Source: Nansenia antarctica (taxonomy: Eukaryota; Chordata; Actinopteri; Argentiniformes; Microstomatidae). Taken from it: a stretch of DNA of 64,000 nucleotides. Below, piece by piece: positions 20,198 to 32,474 of this stretch. Where the stretch lies: NCBI GenBank assembly GCA_963989245.1, contig OZ022355.1:23150809-23214808 (forward strand), written 5' to 3'. Numbering within the stretch: position 1 is the first letter of the stretch; the number at the start of each line of letters is the position of its first letter. The notes under the pieces are model-generated. The model was given only the letters and a program-made list of their open reading frames with translations, did no database searches and was not told the origin of the DNA. Made by a program: the position numbers and the translations under genes.

Positions 20198-22825
20198 CTC
20201 TCCCCCTTCTAAATGTCTGATGTCCTCAGCAGACTCAATAAACAAACTTTAGTTCAAAAACATAAAAGGGTGTAGCGTGAGCTGACTTAGCCTACTCTAG
20301 GTCTTTCTAATCTTAATAACCACACCTCGGTGGACAATGGTAAGAGGTTTGTCCCTCAGGGGCGTGTCCAGGGGGGGGCCAGGGGTGGCTCGTGCCACCC
20401 CTGAAATCTGATTGGCCACCCTAGGTGCCACCCTGATTGATTGGCTATCTGCCTAGTCACTCAGAGCAGAGGCCACTTCGCACCACGAGACGAACTTTTC
20501 GAACAGAACACATTTTTGATCAGCGGTGAGGTGTGCTGGTCTTGGCGCTCCTGAAGAAATGTGAGTACCATTAATAACGTTAGACTTTTGCATAGCTACA
20601 TATAGGCTACGGTGTTGTGCTAGTGGTTAAAACGTTTTAGCTGTAACATTATATTTTGTAGTAGGCTACTCTGGTCTCTCATCATCCGATCTCAGCTTGC
20701 TAGCAAACCTGTCGTCGAAATGCTAGCTAATGCTAACGTTAGGCTATAGGCTAGGTAACGTCAGCTATATACATTTGAATGCTTGAGTATGTTTTGTTTG
20801 TGTATTGTGCAAGTTATAAAGTGACATGTGTTATGTGATGGTTAATGTTACAGTATGAAAAGAAATCAGAGCATTCAGGGTTTCTTCCAAAGAAAACCCC
20901 CAAAAGGACAGAGCAGCAGGACAAAGAAGCCAGAGCTAATGTTAGTCAGTCAGAGGATGAGAGCCAGCTGGAGGATGTAGACCCAGTTAGCCCACAGCAA
21001 GAGCCTCCAGCTTCTGCTGTACACATGGGTATGTATGTAACATTCTGATAGCTCCAGATGTATTTTTAGTAAGCACTTATTTGATAACCGTGATAATGTA
21101 ACATTGTGATTAATTGCTATACATTTAAACTAAAGCCGAATCTTGTCGAGTAAGCCTGTATGGGTATTCATATTGTATTCATTTGAGTTTGGTAGCTAAC
21201 ATCGGCCTACTTACAAAAAAGGCTGATTTTGTCATTATGATGACCATTTCTGTGATTTTGTAGAGTCAAACAAGGATACTGATGATGAAGGCTGCACATC
21301 AGCTTCACCTGCACATCAGGGTATGTTGTACAGTATACAATACATACAATATAAGCCATCTACTTCTCTGCTTTCAGGTTGTTATGAATACAAGTTACAA
21401 CTATTACTACTATTACTATTACTACTACTATTAAATTGATACAACTATTACAATTCCTGCATTGCTTTAGGTGTGTCTAGTCAGCCACTCTCAGTCTCAG
21501 ACTATGATACTGACAACGAGGACCAGCCATCAGTACCTGCAGGCCCTGCATTTTCCTGTGGGGACAGTGATGTGGCAGGCCTTGCTGCCCCACGTGGACC
21601 TCCTGGTAAGCCTTAATATGTTATTGTTCATATTAAATATACTGTAGCCCGCTTAATATATTGTACTACTTCAATTCTTTAATCTATGTATTAATGCACC
21701 AATGAGTACTTCTGTCTCAGAGACTTGAAGGCAGGATCTGATTCTCAGGCTTTTGTCACAGATATTTCACAGTCAAGAGCAGAAGGTCCCACTCAACCTC
21801 GGCTAAAGATTTTTCCCAAGACTGTCCAAGGTGAGAAGAGGAGGTCGTTCAATCCGCCGTGGTATCAGCTGCATTCATGGCTTGAATACTCACCAAGCCG
21901 AGATTCAGCCTACTGTTATCCTTGCAGACACTTTTCCCTGCCTAGTGCACCACAGTCTGTTTTCACGTCAGAATCAGGTTTTTCTAATTGGAAGAAAGCA
22001 ATGTTCAAAGATGGTGGCTTCAAGCAGCATGAGAAATCTGAGTGTCACACTAATGCCATGTTTGCTTTGAATGAGTACAAGAGGGCAGCACTTACAGATG
22101 CTTCCATAGTAGACCTGATTAACAAAGAATACAGAAAAAAAGTGCAAGAGAATCGCAGCTACATAAAAACAGTTGCAGATGTATTGCGTTTGACTGCAAC
22201 TCAGAATATAGCCCAAAGAGGTCACAGTGACTCTGAAGAGCACAAAGGGAATTTCTTAGAAATCCACTAGAAATCCCACTTGCTAAACACAATCCTTTGG
22301 TAGCCAACAAAATGAAGGCACAAGGTAATGCAAAATACACCAGCAATACCATCCAGAATGAAATTCTGCAGTGCCTAGCTGGTATGGTGCGTGATTCTAT
22401 TGTGGCAGAAGTGAAGAAGAGTGAGTTTTTTCTGTGATTGCTGATGAAACCAAAGATCTGCAAAAGAAGGAGCAGCTCTCATTGGTTGTTCGATATTATT
22501 ACAACGGGGCTGTCCATGAAAGTTTTCTGGATTTCAAACATGCCCAACATCTAGATGCTAAGGGGCTTAGTGACATGATCATCCAGTCTTTAGAAAACTA
22601 TGGCCTCGACTACAAGTCTAATCTGGTTGGGCAAGGCTATGATGGGGCCTCAGTGATGAGTGGCAAACACTCGGGTGTGGCAGCCAGAATTAAGGCAGAG
22701 GCCAAGCATGCGTTTTATGTACACTGTAATGCGCACTGTCTGAACCTGGTCTTAGTTGACACTGTAAAGTCAGTCCCAGAGGCTGATTGCTTCTTCTCGC
22801 GTCTTGAGAAGATCTATGTGTACAT

Positions 22826-24092
22826 CAGGGTTTCCGTTAACCGATAATTACCGGTCTTTGTCCGGTAAAATTAATTGAAGTCCGACAAATTGAAAACTCG
22901 TCGGACATAAATGTCCGGTGAAAATAATTCCCTCTAACCATTTTCAGCTGAGCACCAAACACACACACACAACACTGGCCGAGAGAGAAGGACCCGCCCC
23001 CTTTAGTTAGCCTATAGCCTATAGGCTAACTAAAGGGGGCGGGTCCTTCTCTCTCGAGGCAGTGTTGTGTGTGTGTTTGGTGCTCAGCTGAAAATGGTGT
23101 CCCGAAGCGGAGCGCTTTAACTTTATCGCACAATAACAAGGATAACAAACGAAACGGACAACATTTACACTAAGATGGAGACAAACTTCAGCCATATGAT
23201 CTAACAGCCGGTCTTCAGGACGACATACAGACCCGTAGCTTACAGGGCTATCCCCTATCTATCTGAGAAAAGGCATAGCCTAGGCTGTAACATCGAACGG
23301 AAATTAGCCTATACGCATTGCAAGTTAATTTAAAGCCTATTTATTTTCAAAGAGTTTTATTCTATTTTATTTTATCTGATAAAAGGCATATGAACGGAAA
23401 TTAGGCTAGCCATGTCACGCCAGAAGCCTACATGCTTGCACTGTTACTGTTCAATAAAATGTTATACATCTAGACATTGTGGTATTTCTTTATATACGTA
23501 TCCCAGACTGCCTATCAATTGTTTCTCAATAAACAGTTATGTTCTCCCCATTGTCATACTCCCGAGCTAAACGAAATGCCTTCCCAACCAGCGAGACCTG
23601 GTTATAGAAATGACGTTGTTTTATTGATTTTAAAAAAGGGTAAAACTGGAAAGAGAAAATAGAAAACTCACATTAATCCCAAACAATTTAACAAACTTCA
23701 GTTAACGTAATGTGGAGTCCGTTCATTGATCGATGCTGTCTGTTCAGTTCCCAGTGAGGCGCCCGTTCACCGCTGGACCCGTTCAGCGCTGGATTTGACG
23801 CATGGCATAGCGTGCATGCGTCAAATCATGTTATATTATTATATATTATATAGCTCGCATCTAATCGTATCGGATGAGAAATAGACATTAAATGGCATAT
23901 ATAGGCCGCTACACAACAGTAATCACCGCGACAAACAGCTATATTAGATTTGAAGAAAAAAAATTATGATTTTGAAAAAAAAATTTTTTATTATATTTTA
24001 ATATGATGACCGGAATATATCACGTTTGTCCGGTAAATCGAATTCTTCCCGGACACGATGTCCGACGGCAAATTTTTCTAACGGAAACCCTG
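22826..24092. mobile_element. hAT MITE, 1267 bp, 8-bp TSD GTGTACAT, inside the hAT-1 transposase
   Basis: Left end CAGGGTTTCCGTTAACCG; right end the complement, CTAACGGAAACCCTG. GTGTACAT lies at 22818-22825 and 24093-24100. Subterminal blocks carry GTCCGGTAAA/GTCCGACAAA words in both orientations. Internally it holds a 162-bp palindrome (22937-23098) but no transposase. Confidence 0.93.
22937..23098. repeat. 162-bp near-perfect palindrome
   Basis: Arms run from ACCATTTTCAGCTGAGCACC to the centre GTTAGCCTATAG-C-CTATAGGCTAAC and back, with only small differences near the GGCC/GAGGC positions. There is essentially no loop. Confidence 0.9.
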
Positions 24093-26212
24093 GTGTACAT
24101 GTCTGGATCTTATGTGCACCAGAAATGGCTTGGTGTTCAAAAGGAGATGTATGGTGGCCAGGCCAGGGAGTTGGTAAAACTAAGTGACACAAGATGGGCA
24201 TGTAGAGCATTGGCTTGCAGGAACTTGATGGATAGGTTACCAGCCGTGTTGCGTGTTCTTCAAGATATATGCACAGAAAATCATAGAGACAGATCCATTG
24301 ATGCTCGAGGTTTGCTTGCACAGATTGACCTGACCTTCATTGGCCTCCTTGCAACCTTCAGAAAACTGTTTGGAAACACAAAGCTCCTTTCTGACTTACT
24401 CCAGTCACCTTCTGTTGACTTGGCTATGGCAGTGGACATGGTAGAGTCACTTTGTGATACGTTTCAGGAGTACAGGACTGAGACATTTTGTGATCAACTG
24501 TGGCACGACATAGAAGAAACAGCCAAACAGTGCAATATAGCTATTCAGGATGGTGAGAAGAGGTCACAAAAAGTTAGCTCCAGGCTTGGTGGGTCTTATG
24601 TGACATGTACTATAGGTCTGCGACAGGGTCATTATGATAAAGACGCATTCAGACAGAGACTACTCTACCCCATCCTTGATTCACTAATCTGTGAAATTAA
24701 CAGAAGGTTCTCAAAACCAAACTGCTTAATAATGAAAGGCATACAGGCCCTACATCCTAAAAGCCATACCTTCCTGCAGGATGACCAGGTATTTGGCTTA
24801 AGTGAAACATATGGATGTGACCGTGAAGATCTTACTCATCAGCTTCACCAAGCTAGGAGAATTTTGAAAATGAAGGCAGAGAGTGGGGCTGTACAGTTGA
24901 CAAGCACTTTAGACTTAACTGTGTTTTTAGAGCAATACCCAGAAGTTTTTCATGAGCTTTTCAGACTTTGCAAAATAGCTGTAACCCTTCCAGTCAGCAG
25001 CGCTGGCTGTGAGCGGAGCTTTTCAGCTCTAAAGCTCATTAAAAATCATTTGCGGACAACCATGCTAGACAGCAGGCTAAGCCATTTAGGTGTGCTAAGC
25101 ATTGAATCAAGACGAGCTAAGGCATTGAACATGGATGACTTTATAAAAGGGTCAATGACGTGACGCCTACTTTTTCTGTCCAACTGATTTTTTTACCTTA
25201 AAAAAAACATAAAAATACATAAAAAGATAACATGTATGTCTAATACCTTCCCCATATACATAACCACTCTAACTTCTCCAAACATTTTAGTTATTGGTAA
25301 TTTTTCTGCTATCTGAAGTGTCAAAACATCATGTGGGGCGACCGTCCAGCCTTGACTTCTATTTAGACAACCGGTTTAAAATCACTTTAAATCGATTTAA
25401 ATATATCCCTTGCTCTATTTGGCATAATTTCAAACATGTTTTACATTAATTGACAAAATTATTAAGCATTTGCACTTATATTTCCATCAGAAAATACAAA
25501 CGAATGTTGTCCGAATATGTTAATTTTATGAAATATCATCTCGGGCGACCATCAAGAAAACACAATTGTGGGACTTTTATTTTGAAACCACCTCAAGGAC
25601 AGATGTTGCATCCGCCAGTCACATGTGAGGGACCCAGAGAAACAACTGGCATGTTAGTAAGTCTCTCTCATATTTGCAAATAAATCTCTTTTTTAACTGC
25701 TGTCATGTACTTGCCACTTTTGGATATCATGTGGGACGACCCCCACAAAACTGTGAATAATACGTTTTATCTGCAAATCTATATTTTGATGATAAATTTG
25801 ATAGTGACATGTGGTAAGAAGTAGCTAGTTTGGTTTCTGTAGCTAACTGTTAGCCTGTAATATTTGACTGAACTTGAAAACATCATCTGGGGTGACCTAG
25901 TATCATGTGGGGCGACCACTGCTGAGTGTCTTACATGATAGATATACGTCCTGTATTTGTAGTTTCTGTATATTTATATTTTATTAATGATTTATATACA
26001 TACAGTTCTTTGTTTTAGCATAACTCTTTGTATACTTTAACACATATTTGTCTACATTTCAGTCATTTTCCATTCCTATTTAGGAATTAACGTTTCTTTT
26101 TGATTATTGTGCAATCTTATGAAAGAAATGTAAAAAATTGTATAGCATGACATTCCATTTAGGTAATTGTAGATGTATTAGTTATGTTTAACTAGTTTAA
26201 CCTATGTTCTAG

Positions 26213-27903
26213 ATGGCACCACAAACAAGCAAACAGAACACTGCTCGATACAGGCAGCGGGTCAACGCAGACCCTGCAGCAAGAGCCGACTATCTTGCCA
26301 GGAAAAAGGAAAGGTAAAAAACTATAGGTAACATGCAGTAGGCTATATCTTTCTCTGGTGTATTTGGAACTGTCATGTTAGTAGGATTAGGAATGACCTT
26401 TTCTGTAATATCTTGAACTTAAGTTTGTATGCAAGTTAGGCCACCAGAATGCTTCTCGCGTCTCGAAGCTGACTTGCCAAGACTGGGTAAAGTTCAGAAA
26501 TGCCTGGGGGCTCATTTATAAAAATGTACTTGAACGTCATCTTTAACTTGCACGTAAGCACATTTTTCTAAATGGACGTAAGCATTATTTATAAAACGGG
26601 CTGTGCTTGTTTAAAATTGCGTACGTCTGTCGTACGTACTTCCGTCTATAAATAACAAATATACTTTAAATTGAACGCAGGTGAATGAGCTTTGTATTTA
26701 CGCCCTGTGATAGCGGCTCAATTATAGCAGCTGAATTAAGCCAAGTGCTATAAATAGGCTTGATTGAGGTGTTGAGCAGCACCTTTGACGAGTTCACATG
26801 ATGGTAGACAAACAAAAGAAGAGAAACTTTACTGAGGAGGAGATCGACTGTCTTATCAGAAATAGACGCGCGGTCGCAAACGCTCGCCCCCGAATTCCCC
26901 CGATCACATCAGGCAGGATGCGGCTGAAGGAGGGCTGGGATATACCCGACTGCCTTTATCACGCCTCAATTTAGAATGATTACACCATACAATAGCCTAA
27001 TGGCATATAAAGGAAGACTGAAATACAATCATAAACATCAGTTCCCTTTAAATCTTGAATTAAACTAATTTTCTCGGCTGATAACAACATTGTTAATTTT
27101 ATTACGAGCCACTTTCACTTCGCATGAATTACAGTTAAGTAGGCATTAACGTGTTCGAGTGCGGCTCACATGCCTGTAATAACTTTGCATAACTAGTAGG
27201 TAATGTGCGTACGTCAAGTCAAGACCTGACGTAGAGCTACGATCGTTTCCACTGTCAAATTGACTCACGTTGACATTTTATGATTCACTATTTTGACATG
27301 GTTTTCTACGTACGCCAAGGGTAAGATCACATTTTATCCAGATTCTATAAATGAGGCCCCTGGTGTTAAAGAAATGCCTGCAGTTTACCATGAGTCTGGT
27401 CACAATGATTAGATGGTCATTGGTCACAATGCAATGAGTAAGGAAAATGAAATGGCAATAAAATGGGGAAATAAAGGAACGAAAAGAAAATGGAAGTGAC
27501 AAATGAGAATGAAATGACAATAGCAAAGACAATGAAATTACAGTAACAATGAAATGGAAATAGCCTAGTTTGTTACATGCTGATGTTCCTAAACATCGTT
27601 TTAATGTAACAAATGATCCACTGCTCCAACCAGCCTGTGTTGTAGGTCATATACAGGGAACTGATACAACTGTGTTGTAGGTGTTTAGTGTTGATTTCAT
27701 CCATGCAACTATGTTGGTGTTTATTGTTTATTGACTCTATAGAACTGTGTTGGTGTTTAGTTTTTATTCCATATACAACTGTTTACTTTTTATTGACTGA
27801 AATTGTTGATCCCTGTGCAATGTGACTACCAGGGTACACAAAAGTGATGCTACTTAACCCTCCTTCTCTCTCTCATAGATTGACAAAACCAAAGATGAGA
27901 TGA
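26213..27903 (+). CDS. Two-exon 41-residue ORF inside hAT-1
   Basis: Exon 1 (26213-26313) starts with ATG after TTCTAG and ends AAG|GTAAAA. Exon 2 (27879-27903) follows a TCTCTCTCATAG acceptor and ends in TGA. Together they give 42 codons. The peptide is basic and contains ARYRQRVNADPAARADYLAR, a motif like the start of larger uncharacterised fish proteins, so this may be the relic of a longer gene carried in the transposon. The intron now contains the Harbinger-like MITE. An AATAAA occurs at about 28137. No function can be given. Confidence 0.4.
26507..27360. mobile_element. Harbinger-like MITE with Myb/SANT relic
   Basis: The left end GGGGCTCATTTATAA is matched by TTATAAATGAGGCCCC-like sequence at the right end (TTCTATAAATGAGGCCCC). 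Within it, near 26801-26920, a frame starts MVDKQKKRNFTEEEIDCLI, as in the Myb-like DNA-binding protein of PIF/Harbinger elements, and then decays. A target-site duplication could not be fixed because of the flanking G/C run. Confidence 0.55.
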
Positions 27904-28838
27904 CAAGGATGTGAAAATTTACATTTGTGAAATATTTGTTCTTGAAGAAGTTCCTGAAGCATATAATGTGCATTGCACTTTAACTTTTTAAATGTTTAAT
28001 GTTTTTAAAATTTGTGATATTTGAATGTTCCTGACGAAACTTGTAACCTACGCGTTTTACGTTTGACATTTTTTTTGTTCTGTGATATTTGAATGAATTT
28101 AAGAATATTTTTGACTTGACCACTTGAAAAGATTGTAATAAAAACTTTGTTCCGTTTTCTTTAGTCTGAACTGTATTGTGTACATTTTAAATAGACTTTT
28201 AACTACTTGCGGTTTTTTCATCATTTGGGGCGACCATCTGTCATGTGGGGTAACCAACTATTGGCAATTACTGTACTAAATTCAAAATCGAATATCCATC
28301 AGTTTTGGCTCAAATATTAATCAATTGTATACTATGCTTAAGTGGATATTATCTGTACACATTTTAAATCAGTTTTATGGGTTTTAGAACAAAAATGGGT
28401 ATTGTAACTGCATTACGAGGGAGACACTGCCATTATAGAATAAACTTGTGAAGACATGGTTTACAAAAAATGAAAGGGCACACAAGCCTGTCTTTCTTAA
28501 ACAGTTTATTTAATTACTGATACTTGTTAAAATATTAGTAATGTTAAGGAAATATATGAATTTTTAGATAAATTACGGTCGCCCCAAATGACTTTTTTTA
28601 AGGGCGTGTCCTATTAATTCAACTTTAAAAACACTAAAATCTCTTAATTTGGGTTTTTTGCATAAATGCATGTGTACACTACATTCCAAATGTTTGAATA
28701 ATGGCCAAATATATTGTTATTGTTAGTATTTTAAAATTGGCCCATTCAAAAGTCTTATCCGTCAATGACCCAAAAGTGTTTGCAAGCAAACACAAGAACA
28801 GGCGAATTAACCTGTTTTGAGTCAGTGCAACGTATGCA

Positions 28839-29895
28839 CAGTGTACTGGTATTGTTAACATTCAAAAACATGATTCTATTTCTGGACAAAAACTGCAAAA
28901 AAAATAATTTAAAAAAGCAGAAAATTGGAATATCACCTAACATATACATGTATTTTTTCATTTAATTTATTAATTTGATAAATAGATGTTGTAAAATGTA
29001 ACGTGTGTCGGCCTACGTACCTATTCCTGACTGAATTTCAACAAAAACTACATATTCCTACAAAAACTACAACTCCCCAGACAACTGTAACTTTGCAACA
29101 AAAACATATTGATTCTATTTCATACAAAATCTGTAGAAGAAAGAGGAGAAATCCGATTGTTTTCATATTATGTCAGTTTATTCGTTTTTCTTCCAGTCCT
29201 AAACTACTCATCCTCCTCCTCATCAGATAGACCTCTACAGATAGATAGACCCCTCCAGTTAGATAGACCCTACAGATAGACCCCTACAGATAGATAGACC
29301 CCTCCAGTTAGATAGACCCTACAGATAGATAGACCCCTCCAGTTAGATAGACCCTACAGATAGATAGACCCCTCCAGTTAGATAGACCCCTCCAGTTAGA
29401 TAGACCCTACAGATAGATAGACCCCTCCAGTTAGATAGACCCTACAGATAGACCCCTACAGATAGATAGACCCCTCCAGTTAGATAGACCCTACAGATAG
29501 ACCCTACAGATAGATAGACCCCTACAGATAGATAGACCCTACAGATAGATAGACCCCTCCAGTTAGATAGACCCTACAGAGAGATAGACATGGGTGATGT
29601 CAATATGATAATATGTGATCATCTCATGCATTCCCTCATCCTCCTTATGCATGTGTGATTCCCTCTGTGTGGTTACTAGTCCTCTCTGACCACCTCCAGC
29701 TAATTCAGTCAGGAATAGGTACGTAGGCCGACACACTTTACATTTTACAACATCTATTTATCAAATTAATAAATGAAATGAAAAAATACATGTATATGTT
29801 AGGTGATATTCCAATTTTCTGTTTTTTCTTCTTTGCAGTTTTTGTCCAGAAATAGAATCAACATGTTTTTGAATGGTAACAATACCAGTACACTG
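28839..29895. mobile_element. Foldback element with about 195-bp arms and a GATAGACC minisatellite loop
   Basis: Sequence from CAGTGTACTGGTATTGTTAA (28839) to CCTATTCCTGACTGAATT (29036) recurs as its reverse complement from 29704 to 29895 with a few small differences. The loop contains a long array of AGATAGACCCCTCCAGTT/AGATAGACCCTACAG units (29216-29585). The ends CAGTG...CACTG are hAT-like, but the flanking 8-mers do not match. Confidence 0.75.
29216..29585 (+). repeat. GATAGACCCCTCCAGTTA / GATAGACCCTACA minisatellite
   Basis: About 20 units of 14-18 bp, alternating between the CTCCAGTT and CTACAG types, inside the foldback loop. Confidence 0.9.
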
Positions 29896-31291
29896 TTATG
29901 TACTGGTATTGTTATCCAGTACACTTCAGTAGAAGTTGAGGCTTTGAATTTCTCGTAATCTGATTTCATTATTTGCCAAAACCAAGTTTACAATGGCAGC
30001 TTCCTGTACCCCAGTGAACATTTGGCATTTTTCCCCCCACAGTAGAGTAAATTGTACAGGAAACTTGAAACTTTACAGTTAAGAGAAGCAATTAGAAAAA
30101 AAAATCAGAAAAAGAAAGAAGAGGCAGCTAGTTTTTTATGTTAATGTAACATATGTTTAAGAATTATTGTTTTTCCTTGTACCTGTACAGTGTACAGTGT
30201 TTTTTGTTTTGTTTTGTGTTGGTTGTTTGAAAAATTGAGCCACTGATCTGTACGGCTACAACCATCTTTGAGACAAACATACCTGACGGCTGCTGGACCG
30301 CGTGAGGCACCGCAAACAGTGTTGGACAGGGATACCACATGTTCTGGAAAAACACAACCGAACCAGGCTGCAAAACTGGACACACACATGGGCCATGCGC
30401 GTTTGAACGGCACGGTCAGGCTAGAGAATATGCCTGCATACAACTTACCCACCAGTATATCATCATTTCAACAAATACATTTTAATTTCGTTCAACATCG
30501 GTAAAGATGGATAGTTCATCGAAACGGGAGGCTGAACAACGTCGCGTGATAACATGTCTGGCGTATGAAATGACCATCTAGTAACATAACATTCAACAGA
30601 TGTTTCTTTACCTTGTCATCAGTTTGGTAACGACTAATTGTCCAGTTCCTCAAACAATAGAAACGTACAGTTCCTCAACCGATAGAAACGTGCTGTTCTG
30701 TTTCAGACGAAGTAGAAGTTTGTCTGCTCAAACTAACCGGAACTGTTCAGGTGTTGAATTGGTTGCACGTGCCATCTTTTCCACTCACTGGTCAATTGAT
30801 TGATTTGACAGCCAGCCAATCACGTTCCTCAAAACAGAAAGCTCCGGTTAGAAACGACGCATCGAGGCTGTCCATAGGAAAACAACAGTGCATGCGTGTT
30901 GATCTGGATAAGAACGGGACGAACGGGCAGTTTTCTATTTTCCTGACCAATCAACTACCACATCTGTTGCTTCAATTGCGTATGTTACTTTGTTTACATA
31001 AAGGGCTGTGAGAACGCAAATCAGAAATAATTTATGCAACAATGTTGCAAACGTATCCGCTTGCTCTGGGTCATGATTCAGATGTTCATGTAAGAACATG
31101 ACCTTAGTAGCCCAATTAAAGTGTACAATGGGGAGTGGAGACAGAAATGGTAATAAAAAGCACAAAATGGTGTGTACAAATTCACCAGAATGCAGGGAAT
31201 TAAGTGTTAAATTCTCAAAATTGTGCCACCCATGCATAACAAGGTGCCCCACCTGGGCCACCCCAGTGAAAAAGGTCTGGACACGCCACTG
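29896..31291. other. 3' interior and right end of hAT-1
   Basis: No gene is recognised. The last 200 bp are transposon end sequence with GGTGCCCCACCTGGGCCACC and the terminal repeat GGTCTGGACACGCCACTG. Confidence 0.6.
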
Positions 31292-31461
31292 TTGTCCCTT
31301 GCTCTACCAGGCTCATCATAGGTAAGTCTCATCATAGGTGAGATAAGTCATAGGTAAACTCATAGGTAAGTTTGTCCCTTGCTCTACCAGGCTCATCATA
31401 GGTAAGGCTCATCATAGGTAAGTCTCATTATTGGATTTACTCATCTTTTTGGCCTAGCTTG

Positions 31462-32134
31462 TGTAACGATGGTCAAACAGGCAAACTTCTTTCAACCAAT
31501 TCTTTTTATTGATCTGCATGGAAGACATATAAAACACAAATTTTCCTCTGGTCTGCAACTCTTGTGAATCTATTAAGATGGCAGCCATATTCTGGTACCA
31601 CCGTGTATGTATATTTCACATCAGGATAATTTGTTTACAGAAAGAACACAAATTTCCCTCAAACATTACAAATAACAATTACAAACAACATGTGGAGCAA
31701 CATACCTGCATGGAAGACATATAAAACACAAATCTTCCTCTGGTCTGCAACTCTTGTGAATCTGCGCATTCAAAATAACATACAATAAATGTTCACAAAC
31801 ATACAATCCGTGGACGAAACTATACAGAAATCATCACAATACATGTAAAAACAAACAGCACAGTACTACACCAACATTTTCACCTTACATTACAAGATTC
31901 TCCACACAAATAATAAAATACGAGGAGCATTTTACATTGCGCACATACCATTAAGATGGCAGCCATATTCTGGTACCACCGTAAGTATGGCAACAACAGA
32001 AGGACAAAAGAACGCGCAGACCTGCAGTACACCCAAACTCCAAAGGGGGCTCCAACAACAACCAGGGCTGCTCAAGCACGGCGAAACTCATCTACATTCA
32101 CCACAACTAAACATACATTCCCAACTCTGTTACA
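31462..32134 (-). repeat. 3' LTR of Gypsy-1
   Basis: Same architecture as the 5' LTR: A 31982-31949 (one T lost next to the donor), B 31761-31706, A' 31604-31570, B' 31569-31514. It starts TGTAACAGAG and ends CGTTACA in minus orientation. Confidence 0.9.
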
Positions 32135-32474
32135 CCCACCTCCCCTGAATTTCGCCAACCTTGAGCAGCAACTATACATTTAAATACTACTTTTTACTTT
32201 TTACACTATTACATAGGGCCACCAAAGGACAGGACAGCCAACTTGAAAAGTATCCTATAAGGATGAAGTGGAAAGAGAGGTAAACTATCTCTCCAACCAA
32301 CTACTGGCGGTAGGATGCGTTCTACACCCCACAAGACCCTTTTTTCACTGTGTATTACTAGCCTTCAAGAGGCCACAACCTCTTATGAAACAATCAGAAT
32401 AACGAACAAACCTATATGTCATAGGATGTCAGTGTGCACAGTGTATACATGCACTGAACTGAGCTTCGGCTTAT
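32135..32474 (-). other. Gypsy-1 3' untranslated region and polypurine tract
   Basis: There is no coding frame. The tract AGGGGAGGTGGG (minus strand, 32146-32135) abuts the 3' LTR and would prime plus-strand synthesis. Confidence 0.65.

Larger units (their letters stand above)
20854..25163 (+). pseudogene. TTF-finger hAT transposase (ZMYM1/THAP12-like), multi-exon and broken
   Basis: Exons: about 20854-21029 (starting MKRNQSIQGFFQRKPP), 21264-21320, 21471-21605, then 21721 onward. Domains in order: acidic linker; TTF zinc finger (WLEYSPSRDSAYCYPCRHF to GFSNWKKAMFKDGGFKQHEK); RNase H-like catalytic core with FFSVIADET and GQGYDGASVMSG; SDTRWACRA; and a C-terminal hAT dimerisation domain (AGCERSFSALKLIKNHLRTT). 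Family members excise and insert DNA with 8-bp duplications. Breaks seen: a frame change in the first exon near 20935; an 11-bp near-duplication with frameshift near 22253-22275; a one-base change in the T run near 22425; and the 1267-bp MITE 22826-24092 plus its 8-bp TSD (1275 bp, a multiple of three). Confidence 0.88.
25164..28600. repeat. AT-rich interior of hAT-1 with eight scattered 14-mers CATSTGGGGCGACC
   Basis: The 14-mer or a 1-3 base variant occurs at 25330, 25537, 25728, 25884, 25904, 28222, 28242 and, inverted, 28577. In the forward copies the words start CAT and end in ACC. Spacing is irregular, so it is not a tandem array. Apart from the small ORF and the Harbinger-like MITE, no coding sequence is recognised. 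Confidence 0.75.
20357..31291 (+). mobile_element. hAT-1: 10.9 kb TTF-finger hAT transposon with 8-bp TSD
   Basis: Ends are CAGGGGCGTGTCCAG on the left and the complement of CAGTGGCGTGTCCAGACC on the right. TTGTCCCT flanks it at 20349-20356 and 31292-31299. It contains a spliced transposase (20854-25163, broken), a MITE inside that gene, a small two-exon ORF, a Harbinger-like MITE and a foldback. It is inserted in the 3' untranslated region of Gypsy-2. At 10.9 kb it is much longer than usual for hAT (typically 3-5 kb). Confidence 0.92.

Noticed and set aside
31098..31325. 75-codon frame at the right end of hAT-1
   Set aside because: It runs through the transposon terminal repeat and TSD into flanking DNA, so it cannot be a gene of the element.
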